From assembly GCF_024679245.1 (NCBI RefSeq), contig NC_090172.1, forward strand, positions 4,213,446 to 4,277,445: 64,000 nt of DNA, in the 5' to 3' direction. The notes beneath the pieces were generated by a model, which was not told the DNA's origin, made no database searches, and saw only the letters and a list, made by a program, of their open reading frames with translations. Source of the stretch: Pseudorasbora parva (lineage: Eukaryota > Chordata > Actinopteri > Cypriniformes > Gobionidae). Made by a program: the position numbers and the translations under genes. Shown here piece after piece: positions 23,162 to 34,430 of this stretch. Position 1 is the first letter of the stretch. Every line of letters starts with the position of its first letter.

Positions 23162-24014
23162 TAAAAACTACCCAAACACTGGGTTGATACGTCAGACGTA
23201 ACAACCCAGTGTTTGGGTAGTTTTTGTGTTACTCAGATCCTGGGTCAGACGTAACAACCCAGTGTTTGGGTAGTTTTTGTGTTACTCGGATCCTGGGTCA
23301 GACGTAACAACCCAGTGTTTGGGTAGTTTTTGTGTTACTCAGATCCTGGGTCAGACGTAACAACCCAGTGTTTGGGTAGTTTTTGTGTTATTCAGATCCT
23401 GGGTCAGACGTATCAACCCAGTGTTTGGGTAGTTTTTGTGTTATTCAGATCCTGGGTCAGATGTAACAACCCAGTGTTTGGGTAGTTTTTGTGTTATTCA
23501 GATCCTGGGTCAGAAGTATCAACCCAGTGTTTGGGTAGTTTTTGTGTTACTCAGATCCTGGGTCAGACGTAACAACCCAGTGTTTGGGTAGTTTTTGTGT
23601 TACTCAGATCCTGGGTCAGACGTAACAACCCAGTGTTTGGGTAGTTTTTGTGTTATTCAGATCCTGGGTCAGAAGTATCAACCCAGTGTTTGGGTAGTTT
23701 TTGTGTTATTCAGATCCTGGGTCAGACGTAACAACCCAGTGTTTGGGTAGTTTTTATGTTATTCAGATCCTGGGTCAGACGTAACAACCCAGTGTTTGGG
23801 TAGTTTTTGTGTTACTCTGATCCCAGGTCAGACGTAACAACCCAGTGTTTGGGTAGTTTTTGTATTACTCAGATCCTGGGTCAGACATAACACGAAAACT
23901 ACCCAAACACTGGGTTGTTACGTCTGACCCAGGATCTGAGTGACACAAAAACTACCCAAACACTGGGTTGATATGTCTGACCCAGGATCAGAGTAACACA
24001 AAAACTACCCAAAT
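23162..24014. repeat. 53-bp minisatellite array 2 with two orientation switches
   Basis: It begins with half a unit in the same orientation as array 1. At about 23190 it flips (GATACGTCAGACGTAAC at the centre) and about 13 units follow in reverse orientation. Near 23890 it flips back to forward for about two units. Unit sequence and variant sites are the same as in array 1, and both junctions are palindromic. Confidence 0.92.
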
Positions 24015-24304
24015 TTTGTTTTAAAATGCTCGAACCTCGACAAAAAAAACAAAAATTTTCAGTCTGGACAAAGCTACTGCATGTGCAATCTTCAACACGC
24101 GACCCGCTTCTAACGGCAGCTGCAGTGACACGATGACTTTTCTAATCAACGATTGGCTCTTTCATTTAGAAGGCGGGGCTTATTCGCCTTATTGGGCATT
24201 GCACTTTCTTCCTGTCATAAGAAATCGGAGTGCATCGTCTTCCTATATATGAAGTTGTATTGTATTGTCGCATCACTAATAAGGTGTAAATGAAACTTTT
24301 GGTG
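24015..24304. other. Repeat-flanking sequence without a clear feature
   Basis: Nothing firm; the CpG-bearing composition resembles transposon interior sequence. Confidence 0.3.
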
Positions 24305-24313
24305 GCACCAAGT

Positions 24314-24839
24314 TAGCCTGACAAGCCAGACCCACATCAAGATGTTTGGTCTGGAAACTCACCATTGACGGCTCAAGCCGAGGGGCGGATAAACGGCTGT
24401 CTTTCAAACTCCCTCTGCACGCGATAGGATAGCGCTACACCAACCGGAGCAACGAAGGTGAAACGGAGCTTGTTGATAGATTAAACATTCGCTGTATCCG
24501 GTCGGCTAAACTCCGAACACATCTTCCCTTTTTAAGAATGACTTCAGTGCTGTTCTTTGTTCTTTTCTCAGAGAAAAGCTTAACTCCAAGTCTTCCAGAG
24601 TCTCGGTCAAAGCTGATTCGAAAGACCGCCGCCGTTCGCCAGTTTCTGTGTTTACTAGAAGCACGCAAACGCAACTCGGCCGTCGTCATTATGGCCCCGC
24701 CCGCCGACTCTATACACGACGTGATTGGCCCGTCCAGATTGTGAGGAATAAAGCTCAGAAGGGTATTGAGAGTTGCTAGACGACACTCGCGGGCAGATTA
24801 AATTTGCTGCCGCTAGGGTGCGTCTAGATTTCTAGGCTA
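24314..24839. mobile_element. TIR element with TAGCCTG/AGGCTA ends and 9-bp duplication
   Basis: Begins TAGCCTGACAAGCC and ends TCTAGGCTA. The flanks are GCACCAAGT on both sides (24305-24313 and 24840-24848), a perfect 9-bp direct repeat. It is the same end type as 19040-19797 but the interior differs. It has no transposase; short open frames on both strands are chance. Confidence 0.7.
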
Positions 24840-24848
24840 GCACCAAGT

Positions 24849-27510
24849 GGTATTGCACAAAAAAAAAAATTAAATTGCCCCTTCAGCCCCTCCCCCATCA
24901 TAAAAACTGGTGGTCCTGTCTCAAACTCTCGCTTTGGCATGCGGACCCCTCAAAAACAAACAGGAAAGCACCACTCTACAAATGGTCTACTTATAGGGGT
25001 CTCATTTCATTACGCTGGGAGAGTGTTTCAACATTGGAAAAAATGACACACTTCAGCTTTAATGTGTCCCTCTACAGAATGGCAGTAGTTCTGCAGTCCT
25101 GAGAGGCAGATCTGTGGTGATCTGGCATGATTTTGCCCTCCATTTGTTATCAGTAATGACCGCTCAGAGCCCAGGTCCTCAGAGAAGAGCGATGGAGATC
25201 GCGTCTATGTGTGGGCTGCCAGCTGCTCCCATGTTTCTCATGCTGTCTGAGGTTTAATTTTCCCACTGCACCACGTATGAATAATGATATGAGGCAAAAA
25301 GCCCTCTTCTTTATCTTGATTTAATCCTAATTTACACAACAGCCAACTGCAATAGAGCACTAGCAACAGTGTGGGAGTACAGGAGTCCCACACCATATGA
25401 TGACAAAGATTACAAGGTCTCGGTTTGGTGTTGTCAAGCGTGTTTTTACAGGCTCATCTGTCGACAAATACATCTACTACTTTGTTGCTGGAAGTAGGAG
25501 CCCTTGACTCTGCGCCCTCAGCCTCTGCCAAGATGGCCATTTAAGCTCTTGAAAAATTAATGCATGAGCGAGAGAGAGGAAGATGGTGGGAGTAAATGGA
25601 AAGAATGTGCATGGATGAAAGTCGAGTTGCTGGTCTCTGGTTACAGTTGTTGCTCATTTGCACTTTGCATCTTCAAGTGTTGTATGAGCAATTGACAAAA
25701 GCTTTTCTTTTAAAAAAAAAATCAAATGCTTAAAACATGCATTGTATTTTAGATGTGTATCTATGTGACAAGTGAATTTATCCAACAAAACGTACAATCT
25801 TATTTATCACAACAACCTTTTTATTTTTCCTTTGCTGCCGAAACACTCTACCCTAGTTCTTCCTTCAGTTAGCATATAACAAATAAAAACGGCCATTTTT
25901 GATGAAAAATATTACTTTTATTTATTTATTTATTTATTCATTTATTCATTTATTTCATTGGAATGGTGTTTTGAAAATGTGTTTCGGAAATTTTGTATTT
26001 CATTTAAAAATTAAAAGGGATTTTATGCGTTTTTCATAACAATAAATGTAAAATTTGATTTCAATGTTTTCACTTGTCATCTTTAAAGAGAGACCAAAAT
26101 GAAGTCTGTGCTCCAAAGCATTCAAGATTTATGTTTAATTCGGAAAAAAAATTTTCAGGTCCTCAAAAGTGAATAAATGGATTGTAAATATTATTACAGC
26201 ATAAATATATTTTAGTATCATAAAATCCCCTAAATTACAAAATATTAATGAAAAAATATCAAACTAAAATATGGTACATTTATTTAATTGAAAAAAACAT
26301 TTAACTGACCGACATGTGAACAGAACCAGAGGGTTAATTAGTTTTGTTCTTAAAATGTGTTTTTAATACTAATAATACAATTAACAGGGTCGGTTGAATT
26401 GGCAAATTAACTATTTTGGTTTCTAAATGTCTCGAGTTTCAAATCAGTGCATTGTTATAAGATTTTCCTTGTGGCAGGTAAAGTGTAGGTTATTTTTTCC
26501 TTTTAAATGGAGCAGTTTCGTTCATGGCTTTTAAGGTTGAGGGCATGTTGTGCAATTTGTCTTTTCTGGCATTTTCCTAATTTCTACTAAATGACAGATG
26601 AATTTGCTCCAAAATAGCTTCATTGGATGCACAGCACTTGGCATCGATATGGGAAGCATTTTCTCTCTTTCTCGTTTAAATAAGCCTATTTCTTTTGCAA
26701 CTCTGCTTGATATGGTTATATGGTTGGTGTATATATTACATACAACTGTTTTTCATTGTTTTTCCTGTCTCTCCGCAGCCCTAACACAACATCAGATTCT
26801 CACATTTTAGGTTGCCAAGCACAGCACCTTAAATCAAAGCTTTGTTGTAACCACTTCAAATCAGTGGGTGTTTCTCTCTTCATGCTGCATTACTCCTTAA
26901 GTGGCTTAAAAACAAAGGCAGGGTTATCCCTTGACTATTTACACATTGTGCAAGTCTAACTGGAGAGTTACAATACTACTATACATCAACACAGCTTGAC
27001 GTACACGGTTGTAGATGGTGAAAAAAACCCTCATTTGACTTGTCTAGGTAGATTTGTGTAAAACTGACAGGATCACTTTGAATCTTTAACGTTATGTGCA
27101 TGGTTATGCTTCCTATTGGTACTTAGCTGTCAGTTGGCTGCGGTATCTTAATACCAAGAGTCTACACGAAATTCAGTGTCAAATAGTTGCATATTCGCTT
27201 AGCGGTCTGAGGTCAGAGCTGTAATAAAGCTCGCTGGTGTTCGTGCGAAAGGCCAGAGCATTGGTGTATCACACATGGCTTTCCTTCACGCTACGTTTCT
27301 GTTCTGTTGAGTGTGAAAGGGACTTCAGAGAGTCCTCAAAGCTGTGTTGTGCTCTGCTCTCATGCACACCATGAATATTGCATTAACACATTCCCCACCA
27401 TATGTAGCCTAGGCGCCCTGGCTACTGCAGCAAGTGTGCTTAGTATGCAGTGAGAGTCGCTGCCTTGCATTGACCTGCCAACAGCAGCAGCTCTGTATTA
27501 TATAAACACA
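24849..27510. other. Non-coding stretch, intron-like
   Basis: Holds a TTTA microsatellite at 25915-25955. The block at about 25080-25370 is less AT-rich and contains TTTAATTTTCC and AATAATGATATGAGG motifs that would suit conserved regulatory DNA, but this is a guess. CTGTCTCTCCGCAG near 26765 is acceptor-like but no open exon with a donor follows. Confidence 0.35.
25915..25955. repeat. (TTTA)n microsatellite
   Basis: About ten TTTA units with two TTCA variants. Confidence 0.9.
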
Positions 27511-28115
27511 CACTCTAAAAAATGCTGAATAAAAAACAACCCAAGTTGGGTTGAAAATGGATTAACCCAGCAGTTGGGTTGTTTTAACCCACCGATTGAG
27601 TTGTTTTAACCCTGCAAATGGGTTGTTTTAAACCAGTGGTTGAGTAACATTTTTGCTTAAGACAACCCAATTGCTAGGTTAGTCCATTTTCAACCCAACT
27701 TGGGTTTTTTTTAACCCAGAATTTATTTTTGGACCCACTATATATTAGGTGGCCTTAACTACTATGTACTAACATTTTAATTAATCATTTGATACAATGC
27801 ACTTCTTGAGTACACACATGTTTTTACATTGTACTTGCATTTGAAAAAATACCTGCATGTAATTACGTCTGTAATTCATTTCTGTAGTTACATTTGTAAT
27901 TACACGTTTGACACTTCTCTTTCCCATAATAACCCTACCCTTAGACTGACCCACACCACACCTGTCCCTAACCCTACACCTTTCCCACCTCAATATCAGC
28001 AAAAGTGTTTTGAAATACAATATGAACATAATAAGTACATTGTACTTATTTTTTAATGTAAGTACATAGTAGTTAAGGCCACCTAATATAAAGTGGGGCC
28101 GAATTTTTTAGAGTG
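27511..28115. mobile_element. Outer MITE with CACTCTAAAAAAT ends, interrupted by a second MITE
   Basis: Left end CACTCTAAAAAATGCTG, right end GAATTTTTTAGAGTG. The left portion is full of AACCCA/TGGGTT motifs that form an internal inverted repeat (AACAACCCAAGTTGGG near 27535 and CAACCCAACTTGGG near 27693). The right portion is very short because the second element (27732-28099) inserted close to that end. Non-coding. Confidence 0.6.
27732..28099. mobile_element. Nested MITE with CACTTTATATTAGGTGG-type ends
   Basis: The left end reads CCCACTATATATTAGGTGGC and the right end inverted CCCCACTTTATATTAGGTGG. Both continue into CCTTAACTACTATGTACT, giving a TIR of about 38 bp. I know this end as a frequent cyprinid MITE. 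It lies inside the 27511-28115 element, so it is the later insertion. Confidence 0.7.
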
Positions 28116-29531
28116 TACTATTTTTGTCGATAAGCTCCAACATCGAAATGAGTAGAATATGTAGATTTGTCTTTTGGTTGGGTAACAGCCATACAGTTAA
28201 ACACTCGTTGAAACCTGATATAAATAAACAGGCTTAATACCATGATTAAGTTTGACTTTTTGTGCCAGTAAGGAATCATCATATCTTTTCTAAATGGCCC
28301 TTCCAAAGTGTTGATATTCAAGCAGTCCAGTTGGCGTGATTAATGAGCTCAAGGATGTTACCATGTTTGGATCGATTTTTGTTAGGTCTAGCCCGAGCTT
28401 TGACCTCAGGGATGTTGCCGAGGTGCCCCTCGAGGGTAGGGTACTGTAAATGCATGGAGTAGAGGGGAGTGGATTTCACTGAATTGTTTTGACATTCATT
28501 TTGCACGTAAATCTATGGTGCATCTGCAGAGTCTACTCTATGATAGCCTCAGCCCACGGGCCGCTGGCTGAACGTCTGATGCTTATGGCACGCTTGACTG
28601 GAAACACTGTTATATTGTGTGTTGTGTTTTTTAACGGTGCACCTGGAAACAAAGATGCAGTGAAGCCAAACCCCATCATGAAAAAAGAAAGCTGTCGTGT
28701 TTACAACTGTGACAATGAGCGTTTATTAGCTAAATGTTGGATTTTCAAAAGTATGTCAAGTCATAGACTTTAAAATATGTCCTGGAGTTTTGCACACTGA
28801 TCTGTCGTAGGGACATCAACGTTACATTTTCACACCCCTAAACATGATGCGGGACAAAACGAACTTTGATTGGTTGTTTTCCATGCCAGTCAGAGGGTCT
28901 CTGGGCCTTTGGCCAATGAAAGCTGCGATGGAGTTCAGACCTTCTGCCGTCAGTCACTCTGAACGTCTGGCTACGCGAGATTAACTCTGTAATGGAGTTT
29001 TTTTGTTGCCAGTGTTTTTCTCCTTTTCTGCTGATTATTGAAATTGTTTCCTGTAGAGCTGTGGAATATAATCATTTGTATAATGCATCATGATGCTGAT
29101 GTGAACGGTTCTGCATCGATGCATAAAGACAAAATGTAATTAAACAGGCCTATCATACATATGAATTGACTGTTTGTTGTAAAATTGAGTACTTTTATTA
29201 TATATGTCCTTCTGAAGCAAAGAAGAAATAACTTGCAGAAGCATTCCAGTAAGAAATAATACATAAATTGAATAATCAAATATAAAAATAATCGCTTTGG
29301 TCTTTAGTCTATTAATTAAAAATAAATGGATTATTATTAAAGCAACAAAAGTCGATTGCACAACAGATTTGTGCACTGTTCTACAGATTGTTAGAGAATA
29401 ACTATTAACTACTCACATAAATACTGCATGAGTTGTATAAATCACTTCTATTATACTTTTTGAGTGCTTTGTGTTCTTTGAAACGTTTGCTTTCCTTGTA
29501 TAATTGCATTAAATGTCAAGTACAGAATTTA
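28116..29531. other. Non-coding stretch
   Basis: The block at about 28780-29000 has the mixed composition of a dispersed repeat (TTGATTGGTTGTTTTCC) but no ends were found. The rest is AT-rich without features. Confidence 0.35.
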
Positions 29532-29830
29532 CAGGGGTCATGACATGAAAAAATAAAAATTTCCTTCATCTTTTGACATATAAGAGGTCTTTGAACCATC
29601 AAAACATTGTGCACGTTTCAGAGCTTAAAACGTCATCCTCGTTATAAAAAAGCATTTATTTAACCAAGCTCCAAAAATGGCTCGTTTGGATATTGTGGGA
29701 TCTGTGACGTCACACAAGCAATACATATTCATATAACCACCCCTAGATCAACACATTGGCCAATAGTTATAAATCATCACACCATAGGCCAATGGCGTTT
29801 AGTTGCTTAACGGCTGACAAAAGCAAAAGA
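29532..29830 (+). mobile_element. Dispersed-repeat fragment, GGTCATGACATG start
   Basis: Starts GGGGTCATGACATGAAAAA and contains GGATCTGTGACGTCACAC, with a perfect TGACGTCA. The order of blocks matches a common cyprinid element known to me by sight. Only one end is seen, so it is truncated or its other end has diverged. Confidence 0.4.
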
Positions 29831-31386
29831 AGCCATTATAATCAGTGGTGCTGTCTACACTGGTAAACAGATACCCATTCAATTGCTGACATAATCCATG
29901 TGCTTGAATAAAAGAATGTTTGATTTGAGGCGTCCCATTTAAAGAGCTCATTTGAGTCTTTGTAAAGCATTGTTTATTCGGATATGTTTGTTCGGAGCAT
30001 TTGACTGCAGATTGTTTTGTACATGAGGCAGTGTAATAGAGAGTATAATAATTTATCTTCAAGTTTTTGGCACAAAAAGTAAACATCCAGAAACATATTA
30101 GAATAAAAACTATTTTAAATGTCATTTTTTGTGTACATTTGTGTAAGAATAATATGACTATATATGCTCTTTTTTAGGTTCAGGTTTGGATCTTGCATTT
30201 TTGTTTTCTTACGATTTCCCCATATTGTACAAATTATGGTGAGAACTCATTGCACAAGCAATTAAATCTATTTATAGCCACCTCTGCAATCCACGGCATT
30301 GGTCATTGGTCTCACATAGCTGTATATTAAACCTCTTAACATTTCTCTTTGGCAGTGTATTTGATGCTTCATACAGTTTTTCTATTTAAGTGTAGATGGA
30401 AAAATGAGTTTTTCACTGAAAACTGTCACATCATGCCTGATTAGAACATACTTGTCCTCTTTTTGGCTACATAGCCGATTTCTAAACCTTGCTGAAAAGT
30501 CACTGAATGTCACGGCTGTCACTGTGAAACCATTTCGGCATCATTTGGGGAGCTTAAAAAAGAGCCAGCACTGGTGTTAGTCATCTTTAATGTTCACTAT
30601 CTCTCTTTTACCTGGACAGCAGCCATTGCCTGAGCCGAAAGAGGAATGTGTTGCTTTGAGAGCCTTGAGATATTGCTGGAATTTCCCCAAAAGGCTGCCG
30701 CAAACAAGACCGGCATGGCAGGCATTCCCGTCCTCTAATTGGGCTTTCACAATCAAAAAGAAATCCTTTTTCAAACTGTCTGCTAGAATTTCTCCAGTAC
30801 TTGAAAGCGACTGGCCATGGTTTTCCATTTGAATCAGGCTCATAATTGAAGCGTGGCAAAGAAGACAGAAAAGATGTCCTTGTTAAGCAATCAAACAGTG
30901 TTTTGAAGGGAAGATTCAGCCCTAGATCGTGACTGCAGTAATTAGAGAGCTTTTTGGTTATATTTGGAAGCGCACTCATGCTTGTCTCTGGAGGGAAACG
31001 CTGCTGCTTCTCTGCTGCAGTGCATCAGCTGTTCACCTTCAAGCTGGATTTCCTGTTTTAAACGCGTTAAGACCTAACATCAGAGCAAAGCGACAAAAGG
31101 AAGCAGGTCATTGCCCAAAATCATCCAGCGACTGTCACCCCTAAACTATTTATCTATTCAGGCAGTGGCACACATTTTTCCTGGCCTCAAACACATTCTC
31201 ATTTTGCTTTGGTTGTTTGGTTGTTCAGTGTTTTATGTTACGGGGTTTTTGTTTGTGTTTTTGCCCAAAAACTGACCAACAAGAAATTATGGATGAAATG
31301 TTGCATCCATTGTGAACAAACACATAGGAAAGCATTGTTTTGATTTAAATGAATGGTTCCAGGTCCAAAATAACTTGCCACAGAAA

Positions 31387-31388
<2 letters not shown>
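29831..31388. other. Non-coding stretch, possible conserved block at 30480-31140
   Basis: The middle is GC-balanced, lacks repeats and has overlapping open frames of 80-123 codons on both strands. Frames open on both strands over the same bases, with no splice donor, argue against coding. Conserved non-coding DNA is a possible reading. Confidence 0.3.

Positions 31389-31465
<77 letters not shown>
31389..31465. repeat. (GT)n microsatellite
   Basis: About 38 uninterrupted dinucleotides. Confidence 0.95.
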
Positions 31466-31469
<4 letters not shown>

Positions 31470-32250
31470 CATTCCACAACACTACTTTCCCATTATTGTT
31501 CAATGTAAACATGCGCTAGATGGACATGTATAACCGTTGCTCTCGCATCTTTTGCAGCGTCTCGAGCATGAAATCACATTCTTAAAATGCGGCGCTCAAA
31601 ATAAGTTCAACTTTTAAAAAAATCTTGAGACCTTGCGTTTTTTCCATTGGCCGCCGCTTGTGTTTTTCAAAGCAAAACCGTGTTCTGTGTGAACAAACCC
31701 TAACTCCGCCCACTGACATCTGGTTGGGCCAGACATAAGTACAGAAGATGCTAGATTGTCAACAGTAGCAATAGCTTAGGGGTGAGATGATTGGCAGAAA
31801 ATGTTGACGCAAATCGACCCGAGTTTCAATCTGCTTTTTGCCGAACTCACTCTACTCCCTTTTCCCATCACATATCAGATCAGAAACTTGTGTTTAATAT
31901 TGAAGTGTTTTTCGGTTATGGTTAGGGGCCGGTGTAGGGAGGGCTTTATTGTCCCAATTCATAGTTTTCAGTCACGTGACTGTCGCAGAGCCTTGGAGGG
32001 CAAAACTGCCATAAAACTCCATTAAAACTGCAGCACAAGCCTGTCAAATTAAAAAAAATTCCATTCTATTTTGGGCACTTATGATCATATACAGCACCTG
32101 CTGCAATATTTCAATCACTAAAAACAGTGGGACATTTTTAAAACGCTTATCATGTGAAACACTATAGGGTGAGTTAAAGGATAAGGATTAAATTAAGCAA
32201 AGTTTAATGCTAATCTAGGATTTGTTGATGTGGCTTTTATTTTAAATCGA
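31466..32250. other. Unassigned stretch before the LTR element
   Basis: A block near 31550-31740 (GCAGCGTCTCGAGC, CTCCGCCCACTGACATC) resembles dispersed-repeat interior sequence; no ends placed. Confidence 0.3.
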
Positions 32251-32255
32251 GTTAT

Positions 32256-32631
32256 TGTCACATGCCTGTCCTGTCTTGTGTGCACATGTGGGTTCTGTCA
32301 TGTCTTGCATGTGCTACTGTCAACCCCGCCCTTCTTGTTATCTGATTATTGGTTTATTTGCCCCACCTGTTCTCCCTCATTATCTGCCTTGTTTGTTCCC
32401 TTTATAATCTCCTTGTGTTTGTCAGTCTGTGTTGGATCCTTGTGTAATGTCTGCGTCTTCCGTCCTCCCCGTGATTCTGTTGGTTTGTTTAAGTTTGTAT
32501 TTATATTATTCTATTATTTGTTTTTCCCCCTCGTGGGTTTTGTTTTGAGTTTATGTTTTGTTTTTGTAAATAAATCATCTTTTTTCTGCACTTGAGTCCT
32601 CGCACCCTTTTCCCTTGTCTGTGACGTGACA
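32256..32631 (+). repeat. 5' LTR
   Basis: TG...CA termini. A TATA-like TTTATAATC lies at about 32400-32408 and a polyadenylation signal AATAAA at 32569-32574, so U3, R and U5 functions appear intact. A standard TGG-type primer-binding site is not obvious after the LTR; the next bases are GAAGGATCCAACC. Confidence 0.9.
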
Positions 32632-32696
32632 GAAGGATCCAACCATAGAGGACTCAGCAAGAGGATTGTTTATTTTTGTTGTTTGCTCTTTGAACT

Positions 32697-34430
32697 ATGG
32701 AGCTAACCAGGCACGTACAGGTGATGCGGCAGGTGAACTCTAAATACATCCGCCAACAGGGGGCGGGTGTAAGAGAGTTCGCCTGCAAATTCCTTATTGA
32801 GGTGCATCACCTGTACCTCAATGAGACAGAGAAGGCAGAGGTGTTTAACCTCTGCCTGGACATGCCTCTCAGCCCCATGGAGGTTGAGAGAATGGGAACC
32901 CCGGACTTTTGGGAGTTTGTGGAACAGCTGGACTCCAGTCCCTCTAGGACCAGGGGCTGGATAGCTCCGGTGGTTCCTGTTCCAGTGGCCCCAGTTCCAG
33001 TGGCCCAAGCTCCGGTGGTCTCTAAAAGGAGGAGGAGAAGGAAGGCTCCCTCCGTGCCTGTTCTTGTGGTCCCAGCTCCAGTGGTCCCTGTGCCGGTGGT
33101 CCCAGTGCCGGCGGATCGCATGCCGGTGGTCCCAGTACCGGCGGATCGTGTTCCGGTGGTCCCGATTCCGGTGGATCGTGTTCCGGTGGTCCCTGTGCCG
33201 GTGGACCGTGTTCCGGTGGTCCCTGTGCCGGTTGTCCCTGTGCCGGTGGATCGTGTTCTGGTGGTCCCTGTGCCGGTGGATCGTGTTCCGGTGGTCCCTG
33301 TGCCGGTGGATCGTGTTCCGGTGGTCCCTGTGCCGGTGGATCGTGTTCCGGTGGTCCCTGTGCCGGTGGATCGTGTTCCGGTGGTCCCTATTCCGGTGGA
33401 TCGTGTTCCGGAGGTCCTTGTACCGGTAGATCGTGTTCCGGTGGTCTCTATTCCGGTGGATCGTGTTCCGGTGGTCCCGATGCCGGTGGTCTCTGTTCCG
33501 GTGGATAGTGTTCCGGTGGTCCCTGTGCTGGTGGATCGCATTCCGGTGGACGCCGCTGGGCCGGAGATGCCTCCCAGGCGTCCTGCTCTCACCGCACCTC
33601 CCAGGCGTCCTGCTCTCACCGCGCCTCCCAGGCGTCCAGCTCTCACCGCGCCTCCCAGGCGTCCAGCTCTCACCGCGCCTCCCAGGCGTCCAGCTCTCAC
33701 CGCGCCTCCCAGGCGTCCAGCTCTCACCGCGCCTCCCAGGCGTCCAGCTCTCACCGCGCCTCCCAGGCGTCCTGCTCTCCGTGCGCCGCTGAGGCGTCCT
33801 GCCCTCCGTGCGCCGCTGAGGCGTCCTGCCCTCCGTGCGCCGCTGAGGCGTCCTGCCCTCCGTGCGCCGCTGAGGCGTCCTGCTCTCCGTGCGCCGCTGA
33901 GGCGTCCTGCTCTCCGTGCGCCGCTGAGGCGTCCTGCTCTCCGTGCGCCGCTGAGGCGTCCTGCTCTCCGTGCGCCGCTGAGGCGTCCTGCTCTCCGTGC
34001 GCCGCCCTGGGTGCCTGAACTTTTTGTTTTCCTCATGTGTCCCTTGTTGACCCCTCCCTTGTCTGTTCCTTCCTTGTCTGTTTCTCCTGTCCCTCCCGTG
34101 CCCCCCTGGTCAGTCCCTCCCGTGCCCCCCTGGTCTGTCCCTCCCGTGCCCCCCTGGTCTGTCCCTCCCGTGCCCCCCTGGTCTGTCCCTCCCGTGCCCC
34201 CCTGGTCTGCCCCGCCCGTCCCGCCCTGGTCTGTCCCTCCCGTCCCGCCCTGGTCTGTCCCTCCCGCCCCGCCCTGGTCTGTCCCTCCCGCCCCGCCCTG
34301 GTCTGTCCCTCCCGCCCCGCCCTGGTCTGTTCCTCCCGCCCCGCCCTGGTCTGTCCCTCCCGTCCCTCCCTGGTCTGTCCCGCCCGTCCCTAGTGGAGCG
34401 TCTGGTAGCCGCTCCTTAAGGAGGGGGTAA
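32697..34430 (+). CDS. Gag-like, proline-rich repeat protein of the LTR element (577 aa)
   Basis: The first ATG after the 5' LTR opens a frame of 577 codons that stops with TAA immediately before the 3' LTR. Residues 1 to about 90 are non-repetitive and helical-looking (GVREFACKFLIEVHHL; EKAEVFNLCLDMPLSP; DFWEFVEQL), reminiscent of short Gag-like domains in other fish LTR elements. A basic patch KRRRRRKAP follows near residue 110. The remainder is three in-frame repeat blocks: a 10-residue VPVDRVPVVP unit (DNA 33090-33560), 9-residue PPRRPALTA and LRRPALRAP units (33568-34005), and an 8-residue PPVPPWSV unit (34085-34390). No zinc knuckle, protease or polymerase motif is present. All repeat units are multiples of three, so length change keeps the frame. 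Whether the protein binds RNA or forms particles is unknown. Confidence 0.7.
   Translation: MELTRHVQVMRQVNSKYIRQQGAGVREFACKFLIEVHHLYLNETEKAEVFNLCLDMPLSPMEVERMGTPDFWEFVEQLDSSPSRTRGWIAPVVPVPVAPVPVAQAPVVSKRRRRRKAPSVPVLVVPAPVVPVPVVPVPADRMPVVPVPADRVPVVPIPVDRVPVVPVPVDRVPVVPVPVVPVPVDRVLVVPVPVDRVPVVPVPVDRVPVVPVPVDRVPVVPVPVDRVPVVPIPVDRVPEVLVPVDRVPVVSIPVDRVPVVPMPVVSVPVDSVPVVPVLVDRIPVDAAGPEMPPRRPALTAPPRRPALTAPPRRPALTAPPRRPALTAPPRRPALTAPPRRPALTAPPRRPALTAPPRRPALRAPLRRPALRAPLRRPALRAPLRRPALRAPLRRPALRAPLRRPALRAPLRRPALRAPLRRPALRAPLRRPALRAPPWVPELFVFLMCPLLTPPLSVPSLSVSPVPPVPPWSVPPVPPWSVPPVPPWSVPPVPPWSVPPVPPWSAPPVPPWSVPPVPPWSVPPAPPWSVPPAPPWSVPPAPPWSVPPAPPWSVPPVPPWSVPPVPSGASGSRSLRRG
34418..34427 (+). promoter_or_regulatory. 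Polypurine tract of the LTR element
   Basis: AAGGAGGGGG, three bases before the 3' LTR. The place of plus-strand DNA priming in LTR elements. Confidence 0.8.

Noticed and set aside
20868..24014. CRISPR array
   Set aside because: The 53-bp units are contiguous with no unique spacers, and the DNA is clearly vertebrate.
30590..30979. Overlapping 80- and 123-codon frames near an acceptor-like CTGGACAGCAG
   Set aside because: Open on both strands, no donor in phase, no recognisable residues.
32703..34393. Other long frames overlapping the LTR element ORF on both strands
   Set aside because: Shadow frames created by GC-rich repeats whose unit lengths are multiples of three; only 32697-34430 starts after the leader and spans to the polypurine tract.
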